A stretch of 64,000 nucleotides of DNA from Vicia villosa. Taxonomy: Eukaryota > Streptophyta > Magnoliopsida > Fabales > Fabaceae. This document shows positions 47,242 through 58,638 of the stretch, piece after piece. The stretch is from the NCBI RefSeq assembly GCF_029867415.1, contig NC_081186.1, positions 17,306,930 through 17,370,929 of the forward strand, in the 5' to 3' direction. Within the stretch, counting starts at the first letter, position 1, and the number at the start of each line of letters is the position of its first letter. The position numbers and the translations under genes were made by a program. The notes under the pieces are model-generated. The model searched no databases. It had not been told where the DNA came from and saw only the letters and a list, made by a program, of their open reading frames with translations.

Positions 47242-48699
47242 CTACCCCTTGACCAACGTAACATATAGCCGTCTCGGAGGATTCTCTATGGTGAACCACA
47301 AGGTATCTCCAGTTCGGACATCCCTATTCTTCACATACTCGTGCCATCCTCCAGCCATAAATTTTTCCCTCTTAAACGACTTTTCGTTTCTTATTGGCCA
47401 GCCAATCTCCATATAATAACTCCTCCGAGTATCTTCATCTATAAGCTCAATGCCTCTTTGATTCCACAGCAGATAGTGTTTTGAAACACAGGCAGGAAAA
47501 GACTGCAACGAAAACATATAATAGTAAAATCATTGACCCTATCGATTATATCATAACACATAAAAACTCACAGTACTAAAGTATTACCTGCACATTAGTC
47601 TGCATGCTCTGTCCGTCTTTAACCTCAACCTTCCAACTGTGGTAAAAATCATATCCTTCATCCCCTAACTCATCACTCCCCGAATCAGAGCTACGGTCAT
47701 CGACACAAGGATCCTTCAATAATTGGACAACTTTCATCTGATTTACACTATATTTTTCAAACAGACCTTCATACTCCTCATCTGAGCTAACATATCTGGA
47801 GTATCATCAAAAACATTAATGGTGGTCTTTCAATTAAACAAAATAAATGTCCTAAAACAGAATACTTACACAAATTTAGCCTTCCTCGATTTGGCCTTCA
47901 AACCCTCTCCGGCAACAGTCTCACAACTTCCCTGCCCGCCATCGGCTTCTAAACAACTACATATGAAAAACAAGCGCAATAACATAAATACAATATCAAA
48001 ACATACAAAACAAATAAAATAAGAACCCTTTAAATTCAAAAGTCACTAATTTAAGATTATTTACCAGTTCATAGCACCAGGTGCAGATGTATGGACGTCT
48101 GATTTCCCAACAACAACAGCAGCCTCTCCTTCGTTATTCATTGCGATGTCATCAACGCCATCCTTAGTATTATCAACACAAACAGGTTCCACAATAGAGC
48201 AAAAATCTTCAAAGGAGATCGACTTAGACCTCTTCCCAGTCTTCTCCTCACGCTCTTCCTCATAATAAAGGTAGTCAGCATATAGTTCCTTTAATTTCGA
48301 ATCGTACATACTCACAACCTTATTAGATGAGCAACTGCATGCATACCGAAAATTATTAGCAATGTGATTCAGGCAAGGGGATAATTGGTTAATCTACAAA
48401 AACAACAAAACCACACAAATGGGTACCAAACAAAAACAATGCATGAACAACTAACAGATTCAAATACCTATTATAAAACACAACACCCAGCACACAAATG
48501 GGTACCATAAATAACAATGCATGAACAACTACCATATTCTAATACCAATGAAATATTACAGACCTTCTAAAACTAACGAGAATAACAAAATCGAGAACCA
48601 AAACACACATGCAAGAAGAAAGACGAAGTGTCACTGTTAGAAATGGAAAAAACCATAGAAGTACCTTTCATCTTCAACTTTGCGGTCTGACCTAGCCAT
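47242..48699 (-). CDS. Helitron B3-domain gene 3
   Basis: Five exons, 48699-48665 (35 nt), 48334-48065, 47956-47870, 47795-47588 and 47502-47242, join in frame to 286 residues. The N-terminal 190 residues are acidic and Ser-rich, with a short basic 'KTGKRSKS' and 'KAKSRKAKF'. The last 87 residues form a B3 domain ('FPACVSKHYLLWNQRGIEL', then 'AGGWHEYVKNRDVRTGDTLWFTI'). It starts about 0.8 kb inside the 3' end of the Helitron and is transcribed toward RepHel. It shares exon-1 length and C-terminal B3 placement with gene 2 but is clearly diverged, so the duplication is old. All junctions are GT-AG and no stop interrupts the frame. Confidence 0.78.
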
Positions 48700-48886
48700 T
48701 GTCGTGCTCTGCAAAGTAGTAAGCAAAACGGTTCCAAAATGACAAACAACCTAGGAACCTTCTATTTCGGAAGTACTTCTAAAGTCTGTAAACAAAAGAG
48801 ACAAAATGCAGTGTACCACTACTGACTCTTTGTATCCTATTATGTTTCCAAAAAGTTTCTATAACTGTTGGGATTCATTAAATATA

Positions 48887-49171
48887 CTCCCTCCGTTCCT
48901 TTTTAAGTGTCGTTTTAGAAGAATTTTTTTGTTCCTATTTAAGTGTCGTTTTATAATTTAATGTTATAATTTGTCATTTATACCCTTATTTTCTTAATAA
49001 CTCCACCTTAAATTTTTTCAATTAGTTATTGGAAAAAGAGAATGTATGATTGAATTTATTTGGAAAGAGAAAAAATAAATAAGGGTATAATAGGAAAATT
49101 AACTCTAATAATCCACTATCTTGGTTGGAGAGCTTTTTGCTAAAACAACACTTAAAAAGGAACGGAGGGAG
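48887..49171. mobile_element. Stowaway-type MITE
   Basis: 285 bp with terminal inverted repeats beginning CTCCCTCCGTTCCTTTTTAA, at least 24 bp perfect and extending further with one mismatch. It is flanked by TA on both sides (48885-48886, 49172-49173). TIR and TA target fit the Stowaway (Tc1/mariner-derived) family. It encodes nothing. A partial extra copy of the TIR sits internally at about 48931-48955. Confidence 0.9.
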
Positions 49172-49481
49172 TATCTTTTAACAATTATAACACACGTGAT
49201 ATATTTGTTATGCATGAACCCTTCATCATGTAGTACCTTATGCATTCCATTTTATTAAATAGTATAAATACAACATATTTACATTTTTGGTACACAAATT
49301 AATAATTTACACAATAAATTATTATTACCAGGATTAAATACAATTCAAAAAAATGGAACCTTAAGAGGTATGCATAATCCAAATATATTCAAATAAATAT
49401 TTATCAAAACATCAAAAATATTTACAAAAATTTAAGGTAGACAAATAACTATTAGTTGACCCAAATGACACGGCACCAACA

Positions 49482-49514
49482 CGTACTCATGTGCATGCAC
49501 GGGTATCGCACTAG
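49482..49514 (+). other. Helitron 3' terminus: hairpin and CTAG
   Basis: The stem GTACTC/GGGTAT (two G-T pairs) encloses the palindrome GTGCATGCAC. This is followed by CGCA and the terminal CTAG at 49511-49514, with T next. The GC-rich hairpin a few bases before CTRR is the termination signal known from Helitrons. Confidence 0.8.
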
Positions 49515-50772
49515 TTAAGTGTAGAAAGAGGATGAATTTTGTTACAGCCTGGGATGAGAACGAAATCGGTTCGCATATAATACTGTGTAAATAAAAAAAG
49601 CAATTGGCCTGTGTAAGTTGTGTGTAAGTTGTGAAGTAACAGTAAAGCAAGCCATTTAATTGTTTATCATTGAAAAAAGTCTAATTCATTACTTTTATAT
49701 TTAACTTAGTTTATATTAGGTTTCACTTTTATTAATTTAGGCTATTAATACATAAATAATAAAAACTAAAAAAAATAAATATTAGAATTTAGATTTCCTT
49801 TCATATAAAAAAATCAAAAATATTTGTTTTAATTTTAATATTTCTTTTTAGAATTTAATATGACTATTTTAAATTTCTCTTTAATCAATAATTGTTTATA
49901 TTTTATCATTTCTCACATCCATTACTAACATTTTCGTGATTATACGAGGTACTACTTCCCTTGAGGACTCGGACTATTTTTGTGGATATTCATAAGTTTT
50001 CGTGTATATTAAGTGCTATTTTGGATTTGTAATAATTTTTATTCTCATTTGTTGAATTTGTAACTCCCCCACCCTGAAGCCATGTAATAGCGTAGGACTT
50101 TACATTCCGCACTTTATTTCTTGTATATATTCAACTTCTAGTAACTAGGGTGTGTACGGCAAGACTAATTAACTTAACGTTAGCTAACCATAATCAAGAT
50201 AAATAAAATATATGAATTGAATACACTTTTTGCACTCACTTACCTCTAAGGTACGCCCCTCTTGGTTGCCTTTCAAAATAAGGTCGTGTCCCTCGAATGT
50301 AGAGGTACCCATTAGCAAAAGTCCCTCGATTAAAAATCATCGCAAAGATCATAAGTCCCTCGATGACCCACGATATTGCCTACGATGATATGATCTAGTC
50401 CCTCAAATGGTTGCCTACGAAACGATGATTGTCCCTCCGAACATTGCTAAAGGTACCTCTACCTGTTGCCTTCAACGACCTCGATGACTCTTCGATGACC
50501 CGCACATCCAATATAAACAAGGACTACCTACTTCCATATAGTATGGATAGTCCTAGGAACTTTAAAAAGCATAGAAAAAGACCAATTATTTAGGGTAGTG
50601 CTCTTAATATGCCTAGCTCAATTAAAAAAAACATTTTTTCAATACTCTTTCAAAAACTAAGGCTATGCATTTACGCTAAAGTCCTTATGCCCCTTTTGCA
50701 ACTCAAAACAAACAAACATGAGCTAAGCAAATTAAGAGCCCGTAGACAATTACGGATGAAAAGGGTGCTTAC
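49515..50772 (+). repeat. Family-3 LTR, middle part
   Basis: Continuation of the LTR from 34903 after the Helitron. It has A/T-rich sequence and then a block with repeated 'GTCCCTCGA' and 'TTGCCT(A/T)C' motifs (50240-50520). It ends in CTTAC, the TSD of the next insertion. No gene seen. Confidence 0.65.
50768..50772 (+). other. TSD CTTAC, left copy
   Basis: CTTAC precedes TGTTGCACC here and follows GCGACA at 54765-54769. Confidence 0.93.
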
Positions 50773-53700
50773 TGTTGCACCCCAAAATTTGCCCATCTTA
50801 ATTTATTTATAATTGGCTTAAGTTTCACATTCATTTGCATACCTTCATTAGGTCATCTAACACTCATGCATTCATTTAATCAATAACATTGACAATGGAT
50901 CAAGGATCATGAAACAAATCAGGGTCTCATATAGATTTTGGTACAAGCTTATTTATTTCTTCAAAAAAAAAGATTTATACTTTATCAGGAGATGAATTAA
51001 TGGCCAGATGTTTCTTCTTATGATTAAGGATTTCTATGTATGGATTAGTTCCTAAATTGGTAGGAGGCTTATTTGATTGCATACAAAGTATTGTCAGAAA
51101 AGATGTTGGTGGATTTCCTTTCTATCAAGATAAGTTTTATTCTCATCAGGGTTGCTTCAATTGCAAGTTGACTCAAATGTTGAGAATTAAAGTTAGAAGC
51201 CCATCAAGAAGTTCATTCATGTTCAAATATTTAATCTAGCTTCTAGATGTGATCGAGCAAGCCAAGGTCAATTCATGTGGTTTTTTGTTATTCAAGTCAA
51301 GCTCACAAGAAGAACATCATTCAACAAAACCAAAAGAGAACTTGAATTTCCGAAAGAAAAAAAATACATGTTCAGACTTCATGTTTGAGAAGGATAACCT
51401 TGCATTACAAATTCGATACATTTTGAAGACTTATTTCAATCCAATTACAAGAGAGTTTTCACAGTTGGAGCACATTACAATCCATCACAGTGTTCATTAC
51501 ACCTTGAATTAACTCCTAAAGTCCAAAATTCTACATGTTCAAAAAAAGAAAAAAAAAACAATAAAACTTGCTGCAACTATCACAATTCAGCATCATACAG
51601 CCATTACAAGACCTCCATTCATGCTATATACTTGCTGCCAGACCAGAGGCGAACGTGTTGCGAGCCGACACAGTGATACGTCGTTAACAGCAGTCCTGCA
51701 ATACAAAAATACCACCTGCAAATCAACCGCAAAACCAGAGTTCAGAAATTTAACATTGAATAACAAACTGTTAACCCTCCAACAGAATCACAACTGTCAA
51801 TAACCATTCCCTAACAGTCCCCCAAACTTTCAACTGACTGTTAACAGAATTGTAACCTCCCACTAACAGTTTTCATAACAACCTAGTACTAATTCATAAC
51901 TAACTTTTCTAACCCTTCAACCAATAACTAACTTACACTCAACACACATTTCAACACTAACAGTTTTCATAACCTCCTAACAGAATTCAGTTATTATTCC
52001 CTAACAGTTTCTAACCTATAACAGAAATAACTACCAACTAACAGAAACAGATCCCTAACTGAAATCTAACAGAAAATTCAGAGAACTGAGCTAACCTGAA
52101 TCTCTATATAACAAAGATTTCCATCATTCTTCAGGCTCTCCACTTCTCCATTTACACTTCACACCTCAATTCATCTTCTTCAACTCCTTCAATCATTCAC
52201 CATATCTTCACCTTCAATCTCCACAATTCTTCCCCATTCATCTCCACAATCAACTTCATCTTCATTCTTCTTCACTTCTCTGCTTCTACACATCAACTCT
52301 GCAACCATCTTCTTCACATTCATCACCTTCATCACTTCACTCGATTCAACATTCATCACCAATTTAATCTTCTCCACTCTCCGATTTCTGCAAATGAAAA
52401 ATAAAAGAACAAAATTCATACACGGAAGAAGAAAACAGAGAAGCAGTTACAAAAGATCATTACCGATTCGTCACCAATCTTCTCTTCATTCTCTTCGATC
52501 AATCTTCTTCATTGCTCCGCAAACCATCTTCAATTCCTCATCGCCTCTTCACCGATCATCGATCGCATGATTCCCCAGATTCAACAACGTCCTTCGATAT
52601 CATTCACCAACATCAAAGCTTCAGCATACATCTTCAGAAGTCCTCAAATAATTCATCATCATCTTCTTCACCTCAATTTTCTGCACATTCACCACATTCA
52701 TCAACACACTATTATCTCCATTCAATCACCAGAAATGTAATAAGAAAATCAGTGGGAACGTACCTGAATTGGTAATAAGTTTGAGATCCGAGTTCCTCTT
52801 CGATCTTCATCTATCTTCGTTCTTCGATTCAAACTGCTTCTTCGAAACCTCACCTTCGTATCGCTTCTGCATCACTGCAAAGTCTCCAAGAACGAGACTC
52901 ATCCACAAAACTCAGCGCACAACCCTGCAACACGATTGATGGTTACTTTCAATCTACACCGTCGTCGCTGCGGTTTTCACATCAAGGCAACTCGGCAATC
53001 ATCGTGAACGCAGTCGTACCAAAAGCATACTACGAATCCGAAAAGAAGAAGGAGATCAAAGCCGAAGCTTCGTCGGAGGTCGAGAAGACCGTCGCCGCCG
53101 TTGAGTTCGTCGTGATGAGAGGTAAGAGAGATCCATAGCGATGGTACCTCGTTCATTCATGGTGGCGCCATGGAACGGAAGTGATCGGAGTTGAGGTGGT
53201 GGATGGTTCATCGCCGTCGTCGCCGTTCGTCTGAGTGCAAGAGAGAATTGGCGTGAAGAAGAACAAGTATGAGTAGCTCAGGAGTCACACCAGGTTAACC
53301 CTAATTCCCAATCTCAATTGCTCCTTTTTTATTTTTTATTTTTTTATTAATTAATTGGTAATTTTTTTTTTACTCTTAATAAATTCTGATAATAATAATT
53401 GGATTAAGAACCTGAACATGAAATATTGGGCCACGAAATTGCTAAGTCACACCCCCACTGGCCCACGTACCATTTTCTTTCACTACAAAAATCATAACAA
53501 AAAAAATTCTGGACCAATTGCTACTGGGCCCTGCGCCCTGCTCTTCACACCATTGTTTTCATTTCACACTTCCCTGTTTCCATCATCTTTGTTTTAGGTT
53601 AGTTAGATTTTTTTTCTATTTTCTTTTACCTAATAAAATTCATATTTTCTTATGCTAATTTTTTACCTTAGTACTAATATTTGACATATAAAAAATAGAA

Positions 53701-54764
53701 TAAAAAATATTAGTTTTAGGCTATTTGTTTTAGTCTTTTACTTGACTTGTAATTCAATTTCTCTCATAAAAATCAACATAAAAATAATAGTACTTTTAAT
53801 TCACTTTTGTGCTATACTTTGACTTGTTCTATTTCATGTTCTTGTACTATTTTCATGTATCCTACTTGTTGACTTCTAATTGTGATCTTTATTTTCATAT
53901 TCTTTTATTCCTAACCTTAGGTAGAAACCATGATAACATTAGGTAGAAATTCCCTTCATACTTAGGCTAGTTTCTTTTCCTTTTCAACTTCAAAACATCT
54001 AATAACTATCCAAATTAAATCCCATAAAAAATACCAAGAAAACACTTAAAACACTAATAATCAAAGTGAAAATTTTTAAAAAGGGAATGAAAGCTTGAAC
54101 GTCCCTTGCTTAAGGGAATGTTCGAGTGCTTGGATCTCCCTTGCTTAAGGGTCCCATTCAGGCGTAAGTTCCCAACTTCTAAAAAACACAAACCAAAGAG
54201 TAACTCGAGTTTCCCTTGCTTAAGGGATTTCCTCGAAACGCTCAAAATCTTTCTTCTCTCTCTTGCCTTCGAGGCATTCTTTCTCTTGCCTTCAGGGCAT
54301 TCTTTCTCCTAATCGGACACGTTACTTCCGCTCCATTCCCAGCTTAAGACTCCAGAGGTCGAGCAGCGGAGTGCGAATGTGACTTCGTCCACTAAAAAAC
54401 ACAAAAACAAACAAAAACTAAAGAGCCGAGCTACGGTAACTCTGATTCTTGAAAAGGATACGTAGGCAGCGGGGTAGGGCCCGTGCGAGTACAATTCTTT
54501 ATTTTCCCTACATTCTGCATTCATTCGCATATAGACATAGACATAGTATACACCCTTTAGATAGAAACAAACATAGGTGGATACCATCGAGTACGATGGG
54601 CGCGAGGGGTGCTAGTACCTTCCCCTCGCGTAACCGACTCCCGTACCTTGATTCTCTGGTCGCAAGACCCTGTTCCTTCCTTTGTTAGGTTTTCTGATAT
54701 TCCTTTCCCTTATGGGATAAATATATTGGTGGCGACTCTGTTCATTTTTCGCGAGCGTGCGACA
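50773..54764 (+). mobile_element. Solo LTR, Ogre-like family 2 (plus)
   Basis: 3992 bp starting TGTTGCACCCCAAAATTTGC and ending GCGTGCGACA, with CTTAC on both sides. It belongs to the same family as the minus-strand solo LTR at 1595-5879. Its last 345 bases or so (from about 54420) are nearly identical to the ends of Ogre-like LTRs A and B, while the rest is unrelated to them. A TATA-type site lies at 52104-52111, followed by a pyrimidine-rich leader. Short ORFs inside have no domains. Confidence 0.93.
52104..52111 (+). promoter_or_regulatory. Putative TATA box of plus-strand solo LTR
   Basis: CTATATAA, about 30 bases before a CT/CA-rich leader. Conserved in the minus-strand relative at 4148-4155. 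Confidence 0.5.
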
Positions 54765-54769
54765 CTTAC
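54765..54769 (+). other. TSD CTTAC, right copy
   Basis: Second copy of the duplication flanking the solo LTR at 50773-54764. Confidence 0.93.
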
Positions 54770-54919
54770 ACCTTCCCTTTTCATAACTTACCCCCGAGCC
54801 CTTTTTCATTTTAAAAGGTCTTTTTCTGTACTTTTTACCTTTCCTAAAATTGGACAAAATAAAAGTCGGTGGCGACTCATGCTTAACCGCGACATTTAAA
54901 GTCAGTTCACCGAGTTACA
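54770..54919 (+). repeat. Family-3 LTR, 3' end
   Basis: 150 bp containing AAAGTCGGTGGCGACTC and ending CACCGAGTTACA, directly before CACTC. It completes the LTR begun at 33582. Confidence 0.7.
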
Positions 54920-54924
54920 CACTC
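54920..54924 (+). other. TSD CACTC, right copy
   Basis: Pairs with 33577-33581 and marks the end of the 21.3-kb composite insertion in the copia LTR. Confidence 0.85.
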
Positions 54925-55059
54925 TAAGGGGTGGACTGGAGTAGTTTCGTTAACAACGAACCAGTATAAAAATATTGTATTCATTGTTTTTATCTTAAGA
55001 GTTTTTAAAGTTACACTTATTCAACCCCCCCCCCTTTCTAAGTGTTTCTATATCCTTCA
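54925..55059 (+). repeat. Copia 5' LTR, 3' part
   Basis: Begins TAAGGGGTGGACTGG after CACTC and ends TATATCCTTCA. It includes a run of C at 55025-55034. The piece 33532-33581 belongs immediately before it. Confidence 0.8.
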
Positions 55060-55061
55060 AT

Positions 55062-55073
55062 TGGCATCAGAGC
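55062..55073 (+). other. Copia primer binding site, initiator tRNA-Met type
   Basis: TGGCATCAGAGC, two bases after the LTR end. The usual plant copia site is TGGTATCAGAGC, so one base differs. Confidence 0.8.
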
Positions 55074-55142
55074 ACCGGTTCTAGGTGCAAGCACTTAACC
55101 GTGTTAGAAAAAGATTCAGGGTGAGAAAAACACTAAGTCAAT

Positions 55143-57071
55143 ATGGTTGATATTGTTACATCCACTTCTACATCTACTTCAAATGATCAACACAACAATG
55201 GAAATGGAAATGGATATTCTAGACCACCAGTATTTGATGGTGAAAATTTTGAATACTGGAAAGATAGATTGGAAAGTTACTTTCTTGGTCTAGATGGTGA
55301 TTTATGGGACTTGCTTGTGGATGGTTTACAAACATCCAGTAAATGCTAGTGGAGCAAAGATGTCAAGACAAGAAATGAGTGATGATCAAAAGAAACAATT
55401 TAAAAATCATCATACGTCAAGGACTATTTTGCTTAATGCTATTTCTTATTCTAAATATGAGAAGATATCAAACAGAGAAACTGCCCATGACATCTTTGAA
55501 TCATTAAAGATGAGTCACGAAGGAAATGCCCAAGTCAAAGAGACAAAAGCTCTTGCATTAATCCAGAAGTATGAAGCCTTCAAGATGGAGGATGATGAAA
55601 ACATTGAAACAATGTTCTTAAGATTTCAAACTCTAACTGCTGGATTAAGAGTGCTTGACAAGGGATATACAAAAGTTGATCACGTCAAGAAGATCGTTAG
55701 AAGCTTTCCCAGAAGATGGGCCCAATGGTGACTGCATTCAATATTGCAAAGAATCTGAATGAAGTACCTTTAGAAGAGCTGATGAGTGCTTTGAGGAGTC
55801 ATGAAATAGAGTTGGATGCTAATGAACCTCAAAAGAAAGGTAGGTCTATTGCTTTAAAATCTTTGAATAAAAAATGCACTAATGCTTTTCAGGCGGAGGA
55901 AGAAGATTTTTAAGAGTCGGAATCAGAAGAAGACGAAGATGAACTGTCCATGATCTCCAGAAGGGTAAACCAACTCTGGAAGAGTAAGCAAAGGAAGTTC
56001 AAGAACTTCAGAAGTTCTAAAAAGCCTGAAAGAGGAGAATCTTCTGGACTCAGAAGATCTGACAAAAAGAAGGTCACGTGCTTTGAGTGCAAGGAGCCAG
56101 GACATTACAAGAGTGAGTGTTCAAAGCTTCAGAGGGAGAAACCCAGGAAGAAGTTCCAGAAGAAGAAAGGTCTTATGGTAACTTGGGATGATTCAAATTC
56201 ATTAGAATCAGACTCTGAAGACGAGCAAGCCAACATAGCGCTGATGGCTACTATGGATGCTGAATCAGAATCTACATCAGAATCAGACTCTGACTCTGAA
56301 GAGGTATTTTTTGAACTATCTAGAGATGAGCTAGCTTCCAGTTTAACTGAAATTCTTGAAATCAAGGCTAAGCTTAGTATCAAATACAAAAAGCTGAGAA
56401 AGCTCTTTGTATCTGAAACTAAGAAGCTTGAATTAGAAAATTCTGAACTCAAAGAAAAAGTTTTAAAACTATCCAAAGATGCTGAGTCATCTTCTGGTTC
56501 AGAAAAATCTATTCCAAGCTTGAACAATATTCTTAAAGAATATGATTTGAGTTTCAAGAAGTTCTTATCTAGAGGTATTGGTAGAAGTCAACTTGCCTCT
56601 ATGATATATGCTGTTAGTGGAAACAAGAGAGTTGGCCTAGGTTATGAGGGTGAAACCCCATACAAACTTGAACCTGTAGATGATATGAAAATCACATACA
56701 AGCCATTGTATGATCAGTTCAAGTATGGCCACTCCCATGATATTAGGCTCACTTCGCATGCTAAAAGCTTTCACATTACACACACAAAGAAGCATGTGAC
56801 ACAAAATAGAAAATATCATGTTGCTCAAATTAAGGAATATCATGTTGTACCTCCTGTTAATTATCATGCTAAACCCAAGATTAATCAGAACTTGAGGAGA
56901 ACTAACAAGAAAGGACACAAGAAAATGTGGGTACCTAAGGAGAAGATAATTTCTGTTGCAGATATCCTTGGCAGCAAAGAAGACAAAGCAAAACATGTCA
57001 TGGTACCTGAACTCTGGGTGCTCGCGGCACATGACGGGAAAAAGGTCTATGTTCCAAGACCTGATGCTTAA
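55143..57071 (+). pseudogene. Copia Gag (broken)
   Basis: The frame opens at ATG 55143 ('PPVFDGENFEYWKDRLESYF', the UBN2/Gag N-terminus). It shifts near 55330 into the frame of 55294-55731, returns near 55720, and meets TAA at 55911-55913. It then continues to 57071. The CCHC knuckle C-x2-C-x4-H-x4-C ('CFECKEPGHYKSEC') is at about 56080-56121. After it come acidic Ser-rich and coiled-coil segments, as in the long Gag of Sireviruses. At about 57000 the reading passes to the protease frame. Gag cannot be made whole from this copy. Confidence 0.85.
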
Positions 57072-57351
57072 GCCCGCTGGTGAAGTCAAGTTTAGAGGAG
57101 ATCAGAAGGGCAAGATAATTGGCTCAGGAACCATAAGTATTGGTAACTCTCCTTCCATAACTAATGTACTTCTTGTAGATGGATTAGCTCATAACTTATT
57201 GTCCATAAGTCAATTAAGTGACAATGGTTATGACATAATCTTCAATCAAAAGTCTTGCAAAGCTGTAAGTCAGAAGGATGGCTCAATCCTATTTACAGGC
57301 AAGAGAAAGAACAACATTTACAAGATTGATCTTCAAGATCTCAAGAATTAG
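56956..57351 (+). pseudogene. Copia protease (catalytic Asp replaced)
   Basis: The frame opens at 56956 and the protease itself begins near 57000. The active-site segment reads 'WYLNSGCSRHMTG': Asn stands where copia proteases have the catalytic Asp. 'LLVDGLAHNLLSISQL' follows as the usual C-terminal part. A TAG at 57349-57351 stops the frame, which otherwise continues in register into integrase. Confidence 0.85.
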
Positions 57352-57366
57352 AAGGTAACCTGTCTT

Positions 57367-58638
57367 ATGTCTATTAGTGAAGAGCAATGGGTCTGGCACA
57401 GAAGATTAGGCCATGCTAGTTTGAGAAAGATTTCTCAGATTAACAAACTAAATCTGGTCAGAGGACTTCCTAATCTGAAATATAAATCAGATGCTCTTTA
57501 CGAAGCATGTCAAAAAGGGAAGTTTTCCAAATCTGCATTCAAATCTAAGAATGTTGTTTCTTCCTCTAGGCAGCTAGAACTTCTGCACATTGATCTGTTT
57601 GGACCAGTCAAAACAGCATATGTCAGAGGGAAGAAATATGGATTAGTCATCGTAGATGATTATAGCATATGGACATGGGTAAAGTTCTTGAAACACAAGG
57701 ATGAGTCTCATACAGTATTCTTTGACGTCTGCACTCAAATCCAATCTGAGAAAGAGTGTAAAATTATAAATGTCAGAAGTGATCATGGTGGCGAATTTGA
57801 GAACAAAATATTTGAGATTTATTTCAAAAAAAATGGTATTGCCCATGATTTCTCTTGCCCTAGAACTCCACAGCAAAATGGAGTTGTAGAGCAAAAGAAT
57901 AGGACTCTACAAGAAATGGCCAGAACCATGATCAACAAGACCAATATGGCTAAGCATTTCTGGGCAGAAGCAATAAATACTGCATGTTATATTCAGAATA
58001 GAATCTCCATAAGACATATTCTTAATAAGACTCCTTATGAATTGTGGAAGAACAGAAAGCCCAACATTTCTTATTTTCATCTTTTTGGATGTATATGTTA
58101 TATTCTGAACACTAAAGATCATCTGAGTAAGTTTGATTCTAAGGCACATAAGTGTTTCCTTCTTGGATATTCTGAACGCTCAAAAGGCTACAGAGTATAC
58201 AATACTGAAACATTGATTGTTGAAGAATCAATCAATATCAGATTTGATGATAAGCTTGGTCTTGAAAAGCCAAAGCAGTTTGAGAATTTTGCAGATATTG
58301 AAGTCTCTAACTCAGAAGCTGAAGAACCCAGAAGCAAAGTGTCAGAAGATCAGGTTGCTGCTTCATTAGAAAACCTCGGAATTTTTAAAGAGCCAACTAT
58401 CAGAAGATCTTCTAGACTCACCTCTGCTCACTCAGAAGATGTTATCCTTGGGAAGAAAGAAGATCCTATCAGAACCAAATCATTCCTTAAGAACAATGCA
58501 GAATGTCAATTTGGTCTAGTATCTCTTATCGAGCCAACTTCTGTTGATCAAGCTCTGGAGGATGCTAGCTGGATAATTGCCATGCAAGAAGAACTCAATC
58601 AGTTTACAAGGAATGACGTGTGGGATCTTGTTCCTTGA
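57367..58638 (+). pseudogene. Copia integrase
   Basis: 423 codons in the same frame as protease and RT. The pre-integrase zinc domain has 'WHRRLGHAS', but the Cys pair reads 'YEACQKGK' with one Cys replaced by Tyr. The catalytic triad is present: Asp in 'LHIDLFGPV', Asp in 'VRSDHGGEFEN' and Glu in 'NGVVEQKNRT'. The C-terminal 'YELWKNRKPNISYFHLFGC' region and an acidic linker lead toward RT. TGA at 58636-58638 interrupts the frame. Confidence 0.87.

Larger units (their letters stand above)
34904..49514 (+). mobile_element. Autonomous-type Helitron with RPA, RepHel and three B3 genes
   Basis: A 14.6-kb element starting TCTATAATATAAG after A34903 and ending in a hairpin plus CTAG before T49515. 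These are the TC...CTRR ends and A/T insertion site expected for Helitrons, which make no target duplication. It carries an RPA70-like gene and a seven-exon RepHel gene on the plus strand and three B3-type genes on the minus strand. A Stowaway MITE has inserted near the 3' end. Gene content agrees with known plant Helitrons for RepHel and RPA; the B3 set is the unusual part. Termini were chosen by motif, so a boundary check against other copies would settle them. Confidence 0.8.
33582..54919 (+). mobile_element. Ogre-like solo LTR (family 3) with nested Helitron and solo LTR
   Basis: The LTR begins TGTCATACCCCAAAATTTGC and ends CACCGAGTTACA, flanked by CACTC. Its own sequence is 33582-34903, 49515-50772 and 54770-54919, about 2.73 kb in total. 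The Helitron interrupts it between A34903 and T49515, and a family-2 solo LTR interrupts it at 50773-54764. The start resembles Ogre-like LTRs and the end contains GGTGGCGACTC, but the terminal bases differ from the GCGACA of the other LTRs, so it belongs to a separate family. No internal domain is present, so I call it a solo LTR. Confidence 0.75.

Noticed and set aside
55026..55034. Poly-C run as a structural element
   Set aside because: A simple homopolymer in the copia LTR, possibly of uncertain length in the assembly; no further support.
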